Positions 1 to 11,678 of a stretch of 64,000 nucleotides of DNA are shown here, piece by piece. Both the position numbers and the translations under genes were made by a program. The notes under the pieces are model-generated. The model did no database searches. It was not told the origin of the DNA and saw nothing but the letters and a program-made list of their open reading frames with translations. Origin of the DNA: Immersiella caudata (lineage: Eukaryota; Ascomycota; Sordariomycetes; Sordariales; Lasiosphaeriaceae); contig JAULSU010000004.1 in NCBI GenBank assembly GCA_030512335.1, positions 5,580,001-5,644,000 of the forward strand. The letters are read 5' to 3'. Within the stretch, counting starts at the first letter, position 1; each line of letters opens with the position of its first letter.

Positions 1-636
1 CAAGACAGCCAAGCATTGACAGTTGGCCCGTCCACCACAACGGCTGAGAGCGGTGCAGTGTATTATCTGAACTTGATCGGGACCAAAAATCACCCTCAAA
101 GGCCGAATCCTGGTTCCCTGTCTTAGCCACTTGATCAAGATCCGCTCTTCTCGGCCGGTCCCTTCACCGTTCACCGATGGACCGACGAATCTCGTGCCGC
201 CCCGTATCTCGATATTAGCCCAGCCCCTGTCGGCTGAAGCGCAATTGCCGGGATGCAGCGCAGCATGCGATCTTTTTCCACCTCTCCTCCTGGCTAAAAT
301 CATCTCACTTCCACCAGCGCAGTGGGGGGACGCAACCAAGGCCGCGCTAGGCACCTGCCCCTCTCGAGAGGTGAGGTCATATCTGATTGCAATATTTCTC
401 CGTGCCGTTTTCCATGCACCGGTTCATGGATATGGGTTTCCCGCGCGCGGGGATAGAAAAAGATTCTGGAAGCTTTCGAAGAAGCGATAGAGGGGGGGAT
501 ATGCCAGGGCCATATCGGGGTGAAAGACTGACCTTGTCCCTGTCTTACATCGCCTCCCCGACCTTAACTTACTCCTATTAGCTCTTTTTTTCCCTATTGC
601 TTTGTTTGGGCCGGTTTTTTGTTGTGAGACACTACC
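1..636. other. intergenic, upstream of secreted-protein gene
   Basis: No convincing gene is seen here. The last 60 bases are pyrimidine-rich (runs of T and CT around 582-620), which is common just upstream of fungal start codons and fits a 5' leader for the gene beginning at 637. Short open frames in this stretch lack splice signals or recognisable protein features. Confidence 0.5.
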
Positions 637-2331
637 ATGGCATTGTCTATTGCGGTCCTGGGATTCGTCCTCTCGTCGTTCGCGGCGGCGGCGCCCAACA
701 CGCTCGTTCCGAGACAGACATCGGCGGCAAACTGCACCACCAACTCCTTCACCATCCCAAGTTGGTTCGTCCACGACTTCCAGACCGGGATTGCGGAAGC
801 ACGCCTCACTGTCCAGAACCGTGCGACTGGCTCATCGACGCCCCTTACATGCAGGCCTACTGGACCTGATGCGGGCTACAGCTGCGTCTCGGGCGACGTC
901 ACTATCCAAGTCTCACTGCAGGTCGGGGACAACAAAGCCACCGTCCACGTCAAGCAGTCATGGTCCTGCAACGATAGAAACCCTGCCAGCCCGTTAGTCT
1001 CTCCTCACTAGACACTGACAAGCACTAACCCCCGGAAGCATCGCCTTCGCCGCGACAGGAACCGCCGTAATCCCCCTGACCTGCCCCGGCGACACCTGCA
1101 AGTCCTCCAACCCCACCGACCTCGTCCGCGGCTCCCTCACCACCCCCTTCCCCGTCACCCCCGAATACGCCTCCGGTCCCCCGGGCCACAATCAACTCGG
1201 CTGCGCATCCATCTCCGAAAAGCCCCAGTGGGCCCTCAACACCATCATCTTCCTCAACGAAACTGGCGACGACACCAACGCCATCGCCACCCAATCCATC
1301 CAATTCCAAGTGACCAACCTCGCCACCGGCTACGTCGCCGGTTGCCTCAACTACTTTGACTCTTCTTCGGAAACCGTCCTCATCAACTGCGGCGGCGGCC
1401 TCGACGCCGCCCGTCGCAACCGGTATTCCATCACCACACGCACCACCTTCCGCCCGCGTGATTTTTCCTTCACCATCAACGAAACCTGGTACTGCGATGA
1501 CACCTCTGCTGCCCAGCCCGCGTCGTACACCGGCACCGGGACAGCCACCCTCCCGCTTAAATGCATCTCCGAGCAGGGGCGTACCGCTTGCGAAGCTGAT
1601 TCAGTGCCTGTCTCCGGGACGCTCCTTTCTCGCACGGCACTTACACCGTACTCTATCCAGGACCCGCTGCCTGTACCAGACGGCTGTACAATTTCCTCCG
1701 TCGTTTCTCCCGCTTGGACAATCTCCAACTTTGAGGTGGTCTCTGCACCCATCACACCCTCTCACGACCACGGACATGAAAGTCCCGCAGTCCCTGCTGC
1801 GCCGGCCGCAACGGTGGGATTTAATATCAAGCTGAATACGCAGACGAATTCGTTTGATTATCCGGTGTTTGTGACGAACAGGGGAGTTACGCTAGCGGAA
1901 AAGGAGACGTGGTGGCCGTGTTCGTTTGGGACGGGGGAGCAGCCGCTTGCGCCGAGGGGGTGTAAGTTTCGGTATGAAGGCGAGGAGGGGGTGTTGAAGG
2001 TGGATGCGGATTGGGTTTGTGTTGATTTGGATGGGGGGAGCCCGTAAGTTTTTTTTTTTTTTTTTTTTCCCCTTCCTTTGCTTGTTTGGAGTTGGTTGAG
2101 TGTGGAGGGTTGTGAGGGAATCTGAGTGTGAGGGGTGTGCTAATTGAGCTGAATAGGATCGTGTTTAATGGGATTGCCACGGCGAAATTGCCGAAGCTGG
2201 AATGTGAGAACATTGGGGCTGCGGGGCAAGGAGGCGTGAGGCCGACGAGGTGCGGGATGGAGGAGGGGACTTCGCTGGTTGCAAAGGTCGAGGATGTGAC
2301 ATGGAAGGTTGTCAAGCCTGATGCGTTTTGA
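637..2331 (+). CDS. secreted protein with three repeated Cys-containing modules
   Basis: Three exons, 637-992, 1039-2043 and 2157-2331, give 511 residues. The introns (46 and 113 bp) have GTTAGT and GTAAGT donors and CTAAC/CTAAT branch-like sites, and they join the frames without stops. The N-terminus is a typical signal peptide (hydrophobic run, then AAAAP) followed by a possible Kex2-like P-R-Q site. The mature part holds three copies of one module. Each ends with a W-x-C-x-D motif, a short spacer, then a G-x-x-T/A-A-x-x-P-L-x-C-like strand, near residues 107-135, 285-315 and 455-485. The last exon completes the third module. I do not recognise a named family; the modules look like small beta-sandwich domains with disulfides. 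Secretion is well supported, function unknown. The first intron is at the short end for fungi, so its acceptor is less certain than the others. Confidence 0.75.
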
Positions 2332-3241
2332 GAGAGGAATGAGGGTGCATGTTGCGCAACAAAACATGACGGTATGCGTTGTTCTGGGAATTGAGTTCAA
2401 GAATTTGAGATGTCCCCTCTGAGAAGGTGATCAAACTTCTGTCTGTTCGCTGGGCTTTCAAAAGCTCGCACGCCCCGAAGTACCAGTACTTTTGGCCTGT
2501 GGCGCTAGCAGGTACAGTGCGCAGGGTGCCCTTACAGTGGGGAGGGGCGAGACGTTGCGATCGGTCCAATAAGAGGCCACATGATACAGTGGGGTGGAGA
2601 GTTCGTGCATGCACACTGCCAGACCCACCACCACATGTCCACAATCAACGTCATCTTTCATCAACACAAGTGACTTGTCCAGTGTATCCTTTCATCATGG
2701 CAGACATGTTTGACTCAGCGATCTTCTGCATAGCCGGCTACGGACATCTCCTTTACCTCGGAGCGGCTGCGTAGGACCAATCCCTTCGACTCGAGTATCG
2801 CTTTGGCTGGATGATGTGTACCCCCGCCACAGTGCAACTTGTGGCAGATTCTGATGAACTCCGCACGCACTCTTCTCACCGCTGTCGTGATCAACGATCT
2901 CGAAAAATCAACTCTCATGTGAAACAAATCCGCAAAGCTTCGGTAAACGCAGCAGCGCGCCGGAAACATGAGGTTCTTAGGCAAAAGTGATCGCATTATC
3001 GATCATTTCGAGGACTCTGAGCTATTGGCTCTCTTGACGGTAATGTTACACAGCGCCAGCTCTCTGCCACTCGGCTAATTCTGGTCTCCTGCAATGCAGG
3101 CACCGGACTCCGAAGATGGTGCACGCGATATTTTGGATGCAGAACGATCGGCGCGTATAAACTTTTCGCACCAGTCCCTCGGCTTTCATTGTCTCATCAT
3201 CACTATTAGCACATCCCATTCCATCAATATCAGGGGCTAGG
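2332..3241. other. intergenic
   Basis: Open frames are short and overlap on both strands with no splice logic or recognisable protein features. The stretch should contain the 3' end of the secreted-protein transcript and the promoter of the ankyrin gene that starts at 3242. Confidence 0.5.
3156..3161 (+). promoter_or_regulatory. candidate TATA box for ankyrin gene
   Basis: The sequence TATAAA lies 81 bases upstream of the start codon at 3242, a plausible distance for a fungal core promoter. It is seen directly; its use is inferred. Confidence 0.35.
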
Positions 3242-5683
3242 ATGGAGGCTGTCGGCGCTATCCTTGCTATCACGGAAGCGGTGCTTCGGACTAGCTCCAA
3301 AATATGGTGAGCAGAAGTCATCCCGGTCACACCTACTACCTCGCTCAGCTGACAACTTCAAGGGCACTCTCTCATGAATGGAAAGACGCCCCTGCGGAAT
3401 TCCATCAGCTCAAAGATGAACTGGAGCGCACCTACCAATTCTTTGATGACACGCGGGAGGGTTTGAAGACAGCATGGGCCGCCGAACAGAAAGGCACCTC
3501 GACGTCTTCGGACGCTAGAAAAGCGGCGACGCGGAAACGTTTCTTGCTAGAGCTCGGAGGCCTTCTTGACGAGGGGGTTGCCGTCATCCATGAGATTGAG
3601 GAATTCGTTGACAAGATCGAGACTCCGAAAGTTACTGGCAAGGTCAAGGCCTTGGACTCGAAAGAAATTGGTGCGAGAAGACGCCTCGCTTGGATGACAG
3701 GAAGCCGGTCCATCACGCAGCGGCGAGCCAAATTAAAATCGGTCGTCACCAATATCTGCCGGCTGCTGCTGGCGCAAAACATGTAAGTGACCGACTGGCT
3801 ACCTCTTGAAGGGGCAGACTTTGATACATTGAAATCACTAACCGTTGACTAGCGCTGCTTCTGCCAGCATACGGGCGTCTCTCGCCCAATCCCGAGACGA
3901 GATTACGGAGCACATGGATAAAAGTCTCCAGTCCTACCGCGATGCCACAGCTGCTGAGCTCAGGGCTGTGCTGGCCGTTTCCCACGAAGCCATCATCGCA
4001 CACCTGAATTGTCAATTCAGGCCAAGGAACGAGCCCGTTGCAGAAGCCAGTACGCCGAGTGCAGACACCGGGGCTGAAAATGAGGTGCATGCCAGCCTGG
4101 AAGTACACGGCTCCGGTTGTTCTCTGGACTGCGGCTGTCACTGCCACGCGGCAACCCGTTACAAGTGGCAAATAACGTCCCTTCACATCCTTTTTGGATC
4201 CTTTATCCTCGAGTACAAATCTCAACCAGCCAGGCCATGCAACACGATTCACTGTCACGGGCCCGGATACAAGCCGCGACGAGCTATACGAGCGGGCTAC
4301 ACACTTCCGCCCTGGCTTGTCTGGAGCTCCCTCGCCGTCATGTACTCCAGCCACGTCAACGGCAGCCCCGAAATGCTTATACGCCTTGCCAATCACCTTC
4401 CATGGGATACCGCCCACGCCAAGGGTCTCTTCGGTCATGTACGCGATGGGGACATTGATGGCTTGAAAGAAGCCCTTCGTCAACGGAAAGCGTCACTTCA
4501 TGATCGCGTCTTTTTTACACAGCAACAGGACATGAGTCTCCTTCAGTACGCGATAGGTCAAGGACGCAGCAACACGCCCATCACTCGGCTGTTACTGCAA
4601 GTAGATGCAGATCCCCACGACATGTATGTACGCAATGAAGTCCTCGCACTGCTTGTCCGTGGAGACCCGGAGGACATCGGCCTCATATCGGATTTCCCAC
4701 TCTCTACGTACTTGGAGGATGCAGAACTTAGCATCCTTCACAAGGTCGTCATGGGAATTGCTCACGTCCCCTTGGCAAAAGCTCTCTCCTTGCCGCAATG
4801 CATGACGCACAGCGTGAAGCATGGCGAAAATACCGCCATACCATTCCCCAGTCCCCTTCAAATTGCCGCTATGCGGGACGACGCCCACGCTTGCCGCCTG
4901 CTCGTCCAAGCTGGTGTTGAAATAGACAACACCAGCACATCCCCTAGCCGCAGCACGCCCCTTCACCAGGCATGCCGGAGCGATAACTATCGCGCAGCCG
5001 AAGCCCTCATCTCGCTCGGGGCTTCCACTACAATCCGCGATTTCCAGGGTCTCTGCGCGCTGTGCAAAGCAACCCTAGCGGATCGAGCCCGAAACGGAAC
5101 CCGACTGTTCCAGCTTATCCTCGACAACGGCGGCGATGTAAATAGCACAACCCACAGGGGCAGTACCCCTCTCATCATTCTTGCCTCATACGGCAGCGAG
5201 CATACCACTGGAATTGACCAGTTGAACTTCTTGATCGACAAGGGGTCTGATATTAACCGGCAAGACGCAGACGGCGATACTGCGCTTACGAGAACCATGT
5301 TCTACAACAACATTCGATTCGCTCGTGTGCTGCTGGAAAGGGGTGCAAGGTCGGACCTTCTAGACCAACAAAACCGGAGTATTCTGCATTACGCTGCCCT
5401 TTTCGCGAACCAAGTTAGCATGGAGAGGCTGGTTGAGCTCGGCGGACTCATCCAGGCAAATAGCGAGAAAGATTGGGATGTCAACGCAGCAGACTTTGAG
5501 GACAAGACGCCCCGCCAACTCTTCAACGAGAGGCATCCACCGCCTGGACCTGAGATGCGCGCAGCGTTTGAGAGGTTTCTGAGAGCTGTCCAGGGGATGC
5601 CGGAGTCTGAGAATGATGGCGACGATGACGAGGACGAGGAGGCCGACGAATTTGTGGATGCGAGAGAAGTACAAGAGAAGTAG
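3242..5683 (+). CDS. ankyrin-repeat protein with STAND-type N-terminal domain
   Basis: Exons 3242-3306, 3363-3782 and 3853-5683 give 771 residues. The introns have GTGAGC and GTAAGT donors and CTGAC/CTAAC branch sites. The first about 160 residues begin MEAVGAILAITEAV and continue as amphipathic helices, resembling the fungal N-terminal domain found at the front of NACHT/STAND proteins. A Cys/His-rich segment follows near residues 260-315 (C-x-L-D-C-x-C-x-C-H, then later P-C-N), a module often seen in fungal ankyrin proteins. At least six ankyrin-type repeats occupy about residues 390-710, with TPLHQA, GSTPLI, GDTAL and ILHYAA cores. The C-terminus is acidic. There is no NACHT ATPase between the N-domain and the repeats, so it may act as an effector or adaptor rather than a switch. 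A role in heterokaryon incompatibility or innate recognition is inference from the family. Confidence 0.8.
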
Positions 5684-6427
5684 GGCAAAGTATAGAGGGT
5701 AGCTGAAGCGGCGATAATGCCGATGAGAACCAACCAAGAAATAACATAAGGGGCCGGACTAGGGCCTACCTTAACGAAGAAACCGAATTCTCCACTCAGA
5801 AGACCCGACTCGGCCAGCCACGCGTCCCCTTGATGTTGCAACTGAACGGAAACTCTCTAGGCCAGTGTAGCCAAGAGCTTATACGCCCTGGCGCGTATTC
5901 AACGTCAAATGCAGCAACCGCAGCGATAACCTGCAAGTTTGTCACACAGTGCACGTCAGACAAGTACGTACGCCTGCAGACTATCGAAGAAAAAGACTTG
6001 GCAAGTGCCGTGTCAACCGGCATCGTTTCTTGGTGTTGATTTAAGTTGCACAACACTCAACCCCTTCGCCTGCTGTGTTAGTCAAGGGATATTCCCCAAA
6101 CTTATCTCTCTCGTGACGTTGCCGAAATCCGGTCAAATCGACGACTTCTCACGAAATAGCGCGTATCCGCACGCTTACAAATATTCACCAAGACCCAAAC
6201 CCAACGGAGTGGGCCCCGGCGCTGCTTCCATTGTGTGGGAATTGCTTCAAAAAGTCACCGACTTAAGCCCGTCTAAGTCGCCGAGTTTGTCATTCCAACC
6301 TCAGCATAAGGGGCCTGCAAAACAGAAGTATCCCCGTCGTTCTTGCCCTCATAACAATCACATCCTTCTACCTCGTTGTGCGTCTACTTCAGATATACAC
6401 TGCAATACAGCGATCTCAATCACCAAC
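5684..6427. other. intergenic
   Basis: No supported gene. It contains the 3' flank of the ankyrin gene and the promoter of the dehydrogenase fragment that starts at 6428. The long frame crossing this area has no start context and runs through the real intron of the next gene. Confidence 0.5.
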
Positions 6428-6918
6428 ATGGCCGACTCCGAGTCCACCGTAGTCTTCATCACCGGCGCCAGCCGAGGTAACCTCCACCCCCCTTATCCCA
6501 TATGCGACCTAACTAACACCCCCAGGCATCGGCAAAGCCCTAACCGAAACCTACCTCCTCCAGCCAAACCACACCGTCATCGCCTCCGTCCGCGACACTT
6601 CCTCCCCTTCCGCCCTCTCCCTACAATCCCTCCCCACCGCCCCCGGAAGCCGCGCCCTCCTCGTCAAAATCGAAAGCACCAACCCCACCGACCTCTCCAC
6701 CGCTATCAAACACCTCCTCGACGTCGGTACCAACCACATCGACGTAGCTATCGCCAACACAGGTGGTACCAGCGGGCGGAAGCTCGCGCTCGTTGAGACG
6801 GCCCCGCCTGAGGATGTGCTTGACTTGTTCGAGATAACCGCCATGGCGCCGTTGTATTTCTATCAAGCGGTGTTACCGCTGCTTCTGAAGTCGGAAAAGG
6901 GGGTGAAGTTTGTGGCGG
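6428..6918 (+). pseudogene. short-chain dehydrogenase/reductase, 5' fragment
   Basis: Exon 1 (6428-6476) and exon 2 (from 6526) are joined by a 49-bp intron with GTAACC donor and CTAAC branch. They encode a Rossmann-fold start with the T-G-x-S-R-G-I-G cofactor motif split by the intron, then an A-N-T-G segment and an alpha-helix/strand pattern of an NADP-dependent SDR. After the strand GVKFVAV, at about residue 145, where the catalytic S and Y-x-x-x-K should follow, the sequence changes abruptly into NACHT-protein sequence. The open frame continues to a stop at 7097, but those residues are not SDR-like. The catalytic half is therefore missing and the gene is almost certainly nonfunctional. 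The cause is inferred to be a deletion or rearrangement joining two genes. Confidence 0.75.
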
Positions 6919-9450
6919 TTCGAGTCTCGGATGAATCGCCAGGAGTCCATTGCAGAGGCGCATCAGGAAACGTTTTGATGGGCGCTCAGCCCTGGCTCCA
7001 AGCTTGGTACGTGGCTCACATCCCCTTCTGGAAGTTTTTGGGTGTCTGGGAAAGCCGGGTCCGGCAAGTCAACCTTGATGAAGTTCATCGTGAATAACCC
7101 CAAGTCCCGCGAGTTGCTCACCCAATGGGCTGGGGAGGACAACGAGGTCGTGGTGGCTGCTCACTATTTACGGGCCCTCGGTGAATCCAGGCTCTTGTTC
7201 TTGAATGGGAGTGTTGAGATTCTGATGAGAGGTTACCAAGGTACCTCAATGCAAAAAGCCCCCCCAATGCAAAAGGTCCCAGAAGGGCTTGCTTCAGTCA
7301 CTCGTTTCCGACATTTTGCGCCAAGCTCCGCAGTGCATGTCTGAGATTTGCACGAAACGCTGGGCCGCGACGTCTTCCGCAGAGGGTGGCTTCCAACCTC
7401 TCGGAGAGCCCTAGACCGAGGCCGAGCTCCGCAAGACCATTCTTGCCCTGGTGACAGCCTCACGGAAGTGGTCCATACGATTCTGCCTTTTGTTGACGGC
7501 CTTGACGAGTATGATGGAGACCATGTCAATCTCTGCAAGAGCATCTGGGACCTCGCCCAGTCGCCAAACACCGTTGTCTGCGCATCCAATCTGCCGTGGA
7601 AGGTCTTCGAGGAGCAGTTTGGCACGGCTACAAAGACAAAGCTACACGTCCACCACTTCACCTTCGGAGACATGAAGAGGTTTGCAAAAGCCCGCCTCTA
7701 ATACTACCCCTAATGGGACCTCGTACGGCTCTATCCCGGCCAACGAGACGGCCTTGCACGCCAAATATCGATTAGCTCTGATGGCGTGTTTCTCTGGGTG
7801 TATCTCGTCACGCGCTCGCATCGGGACGGCATCAGTAATCACGACTCGTACGAAACCCTCAAGCGCCGCCTTGAAGTGATCCCGCAAGACATGAACAATT
7901 TGTTCCGATAGATGATGGATCAAGTCCACCCAGTCTATCACCAGGGAATGGCTGAGCTGCTGCAACTTGTAACTCCACCAACAGGAGCTTGCGAACAACG
8001 ATTACGCAATTCGGTTCTCGGCTGAGGAGTTCAAGCGGCTCGGCTCGAACGACTGGGTTTACCAGCAAGTGGCTCAGGTGAACGCTGACACCAATGGCAT
8101 GTTAGCATGGGTCGCGGCCCATGACGGCGTGAAGAGGGCCTCAGAACGCGTTCAATTCATCCACGGCACCGTCAGCGACTCTTTTTTCGGACACGAGAGA
8201 AGCAAGACGTTCTGAAAAACAAGAGTCGCCCGCGTTTCAACCCCCGGCTCTCCCTCTTCAAGGCCCAAACCGCAACATTCAAGGCCCGGCACTCTGAACG
8301 AACTCAAATGAAGAAGACTCGGGACCTTGATGCCTCGGGAGACCTCGAACAACTGCTAGGAGACCTGAAGACCGTTGTATCCCATGCTATTTTCATAGAT
8401 GACGCCTGGTTAGCGTACGTGGGACGACACCTGGATGCGGCCGAGGTCATGTTCATTGAACAAGGGCGGGTTATTGGCTTGCCCGAGGATAAATGTCGCC
8501 GTTTTTATCGGTCCCCGGTTGTAAGTCAGGGGCTCCACGAGTTCTTGCGTTTGAAGTTGGCCAAGTCCCCGGATTACCTAGAGGCCTCCAGACGAGAGGG
8601 CACCGTTTGGGTCGCGTTGGAGGGACCAATTACTCCACGGACTTTACCGACTCTCAACATTTTGTTCGAATCCTGTGAGAGCGTGAACGATTCGCTGCTC
8701 CATCAAACGTGGATCAAACCAGCTACGCCATGGGGCCAGTTCATGGTGAGCTTGCTCTGGGATTTGCTCAATTCACTTGGACGCGAGGAAGATATAACCA
8801 GCGCATCCGGGCCGATAAAGAGAGAAAGTCCAGAGGTTCTGAAACAAAACACAACATATTCAGTGCTGAGCGCGCTTCATCCGCAAGGCGCCGACCCCTG
8901 GTGTGCGCTGAAGAGCGATTCTTACCATTTATCGGTCTTTGGAGTATACCTCATGTCGCTCTTCAAGATTCCGCGGACGTGTGAGTATTTTTATCTCTCC
9001 TGCCTTGAACAATTTCTGGCACTCAGAGGCAGCACCAAATCTGGAACACAATCTATAGCTACTCATTGGTTCACGTGGGATATTTCTAAAATCACTCCCA
9101 TCAAGACGCCTGGGTGGCCCAACTTCTACTATGGAGACCGCCCAGCTGATTGGAGAGAAGAGCCCTGGGACCCGAGGAATGCGTGCTATAGAAAGGGACG
9201 ACCGAGGACCTCTTTTTTGGGTGCTTTCTGCTCTAGTGTTGCGGAGGAACTGGGCTGGTGGCGGACGCGTGGGCGCGCTTCCTTTTTCAGATCTGTCATT
9301 GAAAAGCTGCTGTCAAGCGGATTGATATCGAGAGATGGCGTCCTGGTAGTGGAGGAGGGGCTAAACAACACTGAAATCAGCGTTCGGGCTCCAGCGGCAA
9401 GACATTGTTTTTTGACGGGGACGAGGCTGGTCCTGATCGGAGAGACATGA
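6919..9450 (+). pseudogene. degenerate NACHT-domain (NLR-like) protein
   Basis: Several reading frames together recover one NACHT protein. At 6919 a segment reads FESRMNRQESIAEAHQETF, the piece normally just before the NTPase. A Walker A motif GKAGSGKST follows at about 7048-7074, then HYLRALG. A different frame continues with LLQSLVSDILRQAP at about 7285 and the next carries the Walker B-like FVDGLDEYDGD at about 7490. Further shifts lead through a LWVYLV-like segment (7790), a DMNNLFR-like segment (7890) and a HGTVSDF-like segment near 8160. From about 8175 to 9450 one long frame stays open and covers the C-terminal helical region. At least one in-frame stop (after QETF) and several frameshifts are present, and the N-terminal effector domain is absent because the gene starts at the junction with the SDR fragment. 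Family assignment is confident; the exact number of lesions is not. Confidence 0.75.
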
Positions 9451-9548
9451 GAACCTGAGTGGACCTTCTTTTAGACCACATGGGTTCAAGGACAAACAAG
9501 GACAAATACGTCTCGTTGGTGCGCAGGCATGTGCGATGGTATCCAACA

Positions 9549-10459
9549 TCAGTGCCCGACTAACTCAAATCTGATGCCACGCTCAGCAAACTCTTCCCTT
9601 GCGGCCTGAAATTCGTTCTCGCCCGGTTCCTCATCGGACCTAAGGTCCAACCGAAATCTCTTGAGCGTGGGGGCATTGGTCAAGATTTCCTCCTTTGCCT
9701 CTGCCAAAGTGAATGGTTCCGCGTCAAGAAACACCGAGCCTCCGCTACTCGCAAAGATCAACTCCTCGAGGTTGGGGCACAGTTTGAGCAGACGACCCAA
9801 TTCTTTAGCATCGATGCAGCTCCAGACGAACTCGATCCTCTTGAGCTGACGCAGCTCAGCCTTGGTTTTCCGGATCAACGAGAAGCGCTGGAGCACTACC
9901 TCCTCGATGTTCGGGGCGGCAATAAACAGAGGCTCAAGCGTCCAAAACTTTCCAAAGGCTCAGAGTCGCAGGAGGAATCAACTGAGAGCTTCGTAAGGTG
10001 TATCAGCGAGTTTGGCGTCCAGAAGTACGGCGTCTCTGACAAGATATCGTAGCAGTAGAGTTCTTCCAGATTTGGGCACAGGCTGCTAATTACATCGGTC
10101 ATGCCGTCAGGATCTCCTGGCTTTTCGTAGCTGTGTCCTTCGGCTTTTCGCTCCCAGTAGTCGTCAACCTCGGGCGGGAAATCCACCTCTTCGGACTCGG
10201 ACCAGCTGCATTCGAGACTCAACTGTTTGACGAACTGCGCGATATCTGGGCGGGTGATCAAGGTGCGGGCGAGCAACCAGTGGTGGTATGGCGAGATATC
10301 GTTGTAAATGTGGTGCAGTGAGAGAGAATGGAGGAGTTTGCAAGTTTTGGATAGGGCCACGAGATCTTGAAAGGATAGGTCGGACGAGGATACCAGCGAG
10401 GATACTGCTTCCAGGATGGCCTCGAGAATTTCGACGGGTAGGCTGAGAAGGGTTCGCAT
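9549..10459 (-). pseudogene. F-box/leucine-rich protein, frameshifted
   Basis: The protein starts at 10459 with MRTLLSLPVEILEAILEAV, a classic F-box beginning (LPxEIL), and continues with LSKTCKLLHSLSLHHIYNDI. Leucine-rich segments follow (CPNLEELYCYDIL, then LIHLTKLSVDSS). Near 9945 the frame ends after LESFGRL, while a shift of one base continues sensibly as KFWTLEPLFIAAPNIEEVV and runs to the stop at 9549 through another CPNLEEL repeat. No intron fits. The lesion is either a real 1-bp indel or a sequence error in the AAAGTTTTGG run. If intact it would be a substrate adaptor of an SCF ubiquitin ligase; that role is known for F-box proteins in general and the substrate is unknown. Confidence 0.65.
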
Positions 10460-11678
10460 ATTTGTTGTCTTCAAGAACGAAATTTGTCTAAACAGAAGCT
10501 CTGGGAATTTGAGACTGCGCGAGTGGAAGTTTGGCAAGCAGATGTTGCTTGAGGAAGTTTTGACGCGGGCACGCCTTGAATTTGTAGGTAGAGGGCGCAA
10601 ACGACTTAATCACGGCAAGGCAGAATCATTTTGTGCAAACACGGGCAGTTAGTCGTATATCCGGCAGGCAGCACAGAGGATAGCTAATGCGAGGTCTGTG
10701 TAACTTTGGGAATTAAGCGGCGAGTTCCGCAATGTCCGTCCTGGGGAAGAAATGGAAGATGACTGTAGAATTTAACCGGGCGCCTCACATTCGCCATGCG
10801 CCGCCGTGCGCCGCCAACGGCCCCGGAACAATGCTTGGGTACATCACCGCATCGCGCAAGGCGCCCCCTACTAGACTCTGACATTCATGAATGGTACAAA
10901 AGCGAGTTCGGTACCGACCTTGGAACTTGAAGTAACTGAGTGCTAGATGTCGAGACAGGTGACGCTGATAATCCGCAGCCGACTAGAGAAACAATGCAGA
11001 GCTCTCTGTTGTGTTCTGGAAGATGACGCCCCTTTGTTTGGCCCAACCCTAAAGTCAGAATGGGTACGGCTTTGCTCATGCGACTTTTTCTCATCGCATT
11101 ATAGTTACAACAATATTGCGATCGAAACAAAGAGCATTCAACAACAACAAACACTGTTTAACAACACATTACCTGGAGTCTTGGCATTGGCAACACTTTT
11201 CCCCCTTTTGCCGCCAAGCCCCCGCAAAGGGGCAACATGAAAATGGCTGGCTTGAGATAAGCGGCAATCATGACCACGACTCAGTTGGAGTTGAGTGACT
11301 CTAAGCCTCATTCTATTGCACACGCTATGCGTTGAAAATCTAGGTGGCAGCGGCTAGCTCTCAAAGGGGTGTGTCGATCTGAACAGCCATTCGCGCTGGA
11401 GACTACCCACTTCGACTGAGCTGTACCAACTGAGAATCTTCAATGCAACCCCACGATCAATAGTAAAACCCCAGAGACAACGATACTAAGAGCGCGTGAT
11501 GGGATAAGAGCATCTGTCAGTTTCTAAGTGCGTCGATTCCCCGCCCCTGAAAAAGAGCGCAACGGTCTAGATGTCTAGATCGATGCCCATCCACGCCACA
11601 CCCGTCTACCCGCGCACCCGCGCATCCACACCATCCCGGTACTTGTTAGCCTACCTCCGCGGTCGACCGGCATCAGTT
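10460..11678. other. intergenic, no gene seen
   Basis: Both strands show only short frames. This stretch separates the F-box start (leftward) from the 3' end of the SET/MYND gene, so it must hold the F-box promoter and the SET/MYND 3' flank. Confidence 0.5.

Noticed and set aside
5939..6796. 285-codon plus-strand frame crossing the SDR start
   Set aside because: It reads the SDR exon in the wrong frame (Pro/Arg/His-rich) and ignores its intron.
7048..7344. Intact P-loop ATPase gene starting at the Walker A motif
   Set aside because: The motif is real, but the sequence before and after continues as a NACHT protein in other frames, so this is part of a pseudogene.
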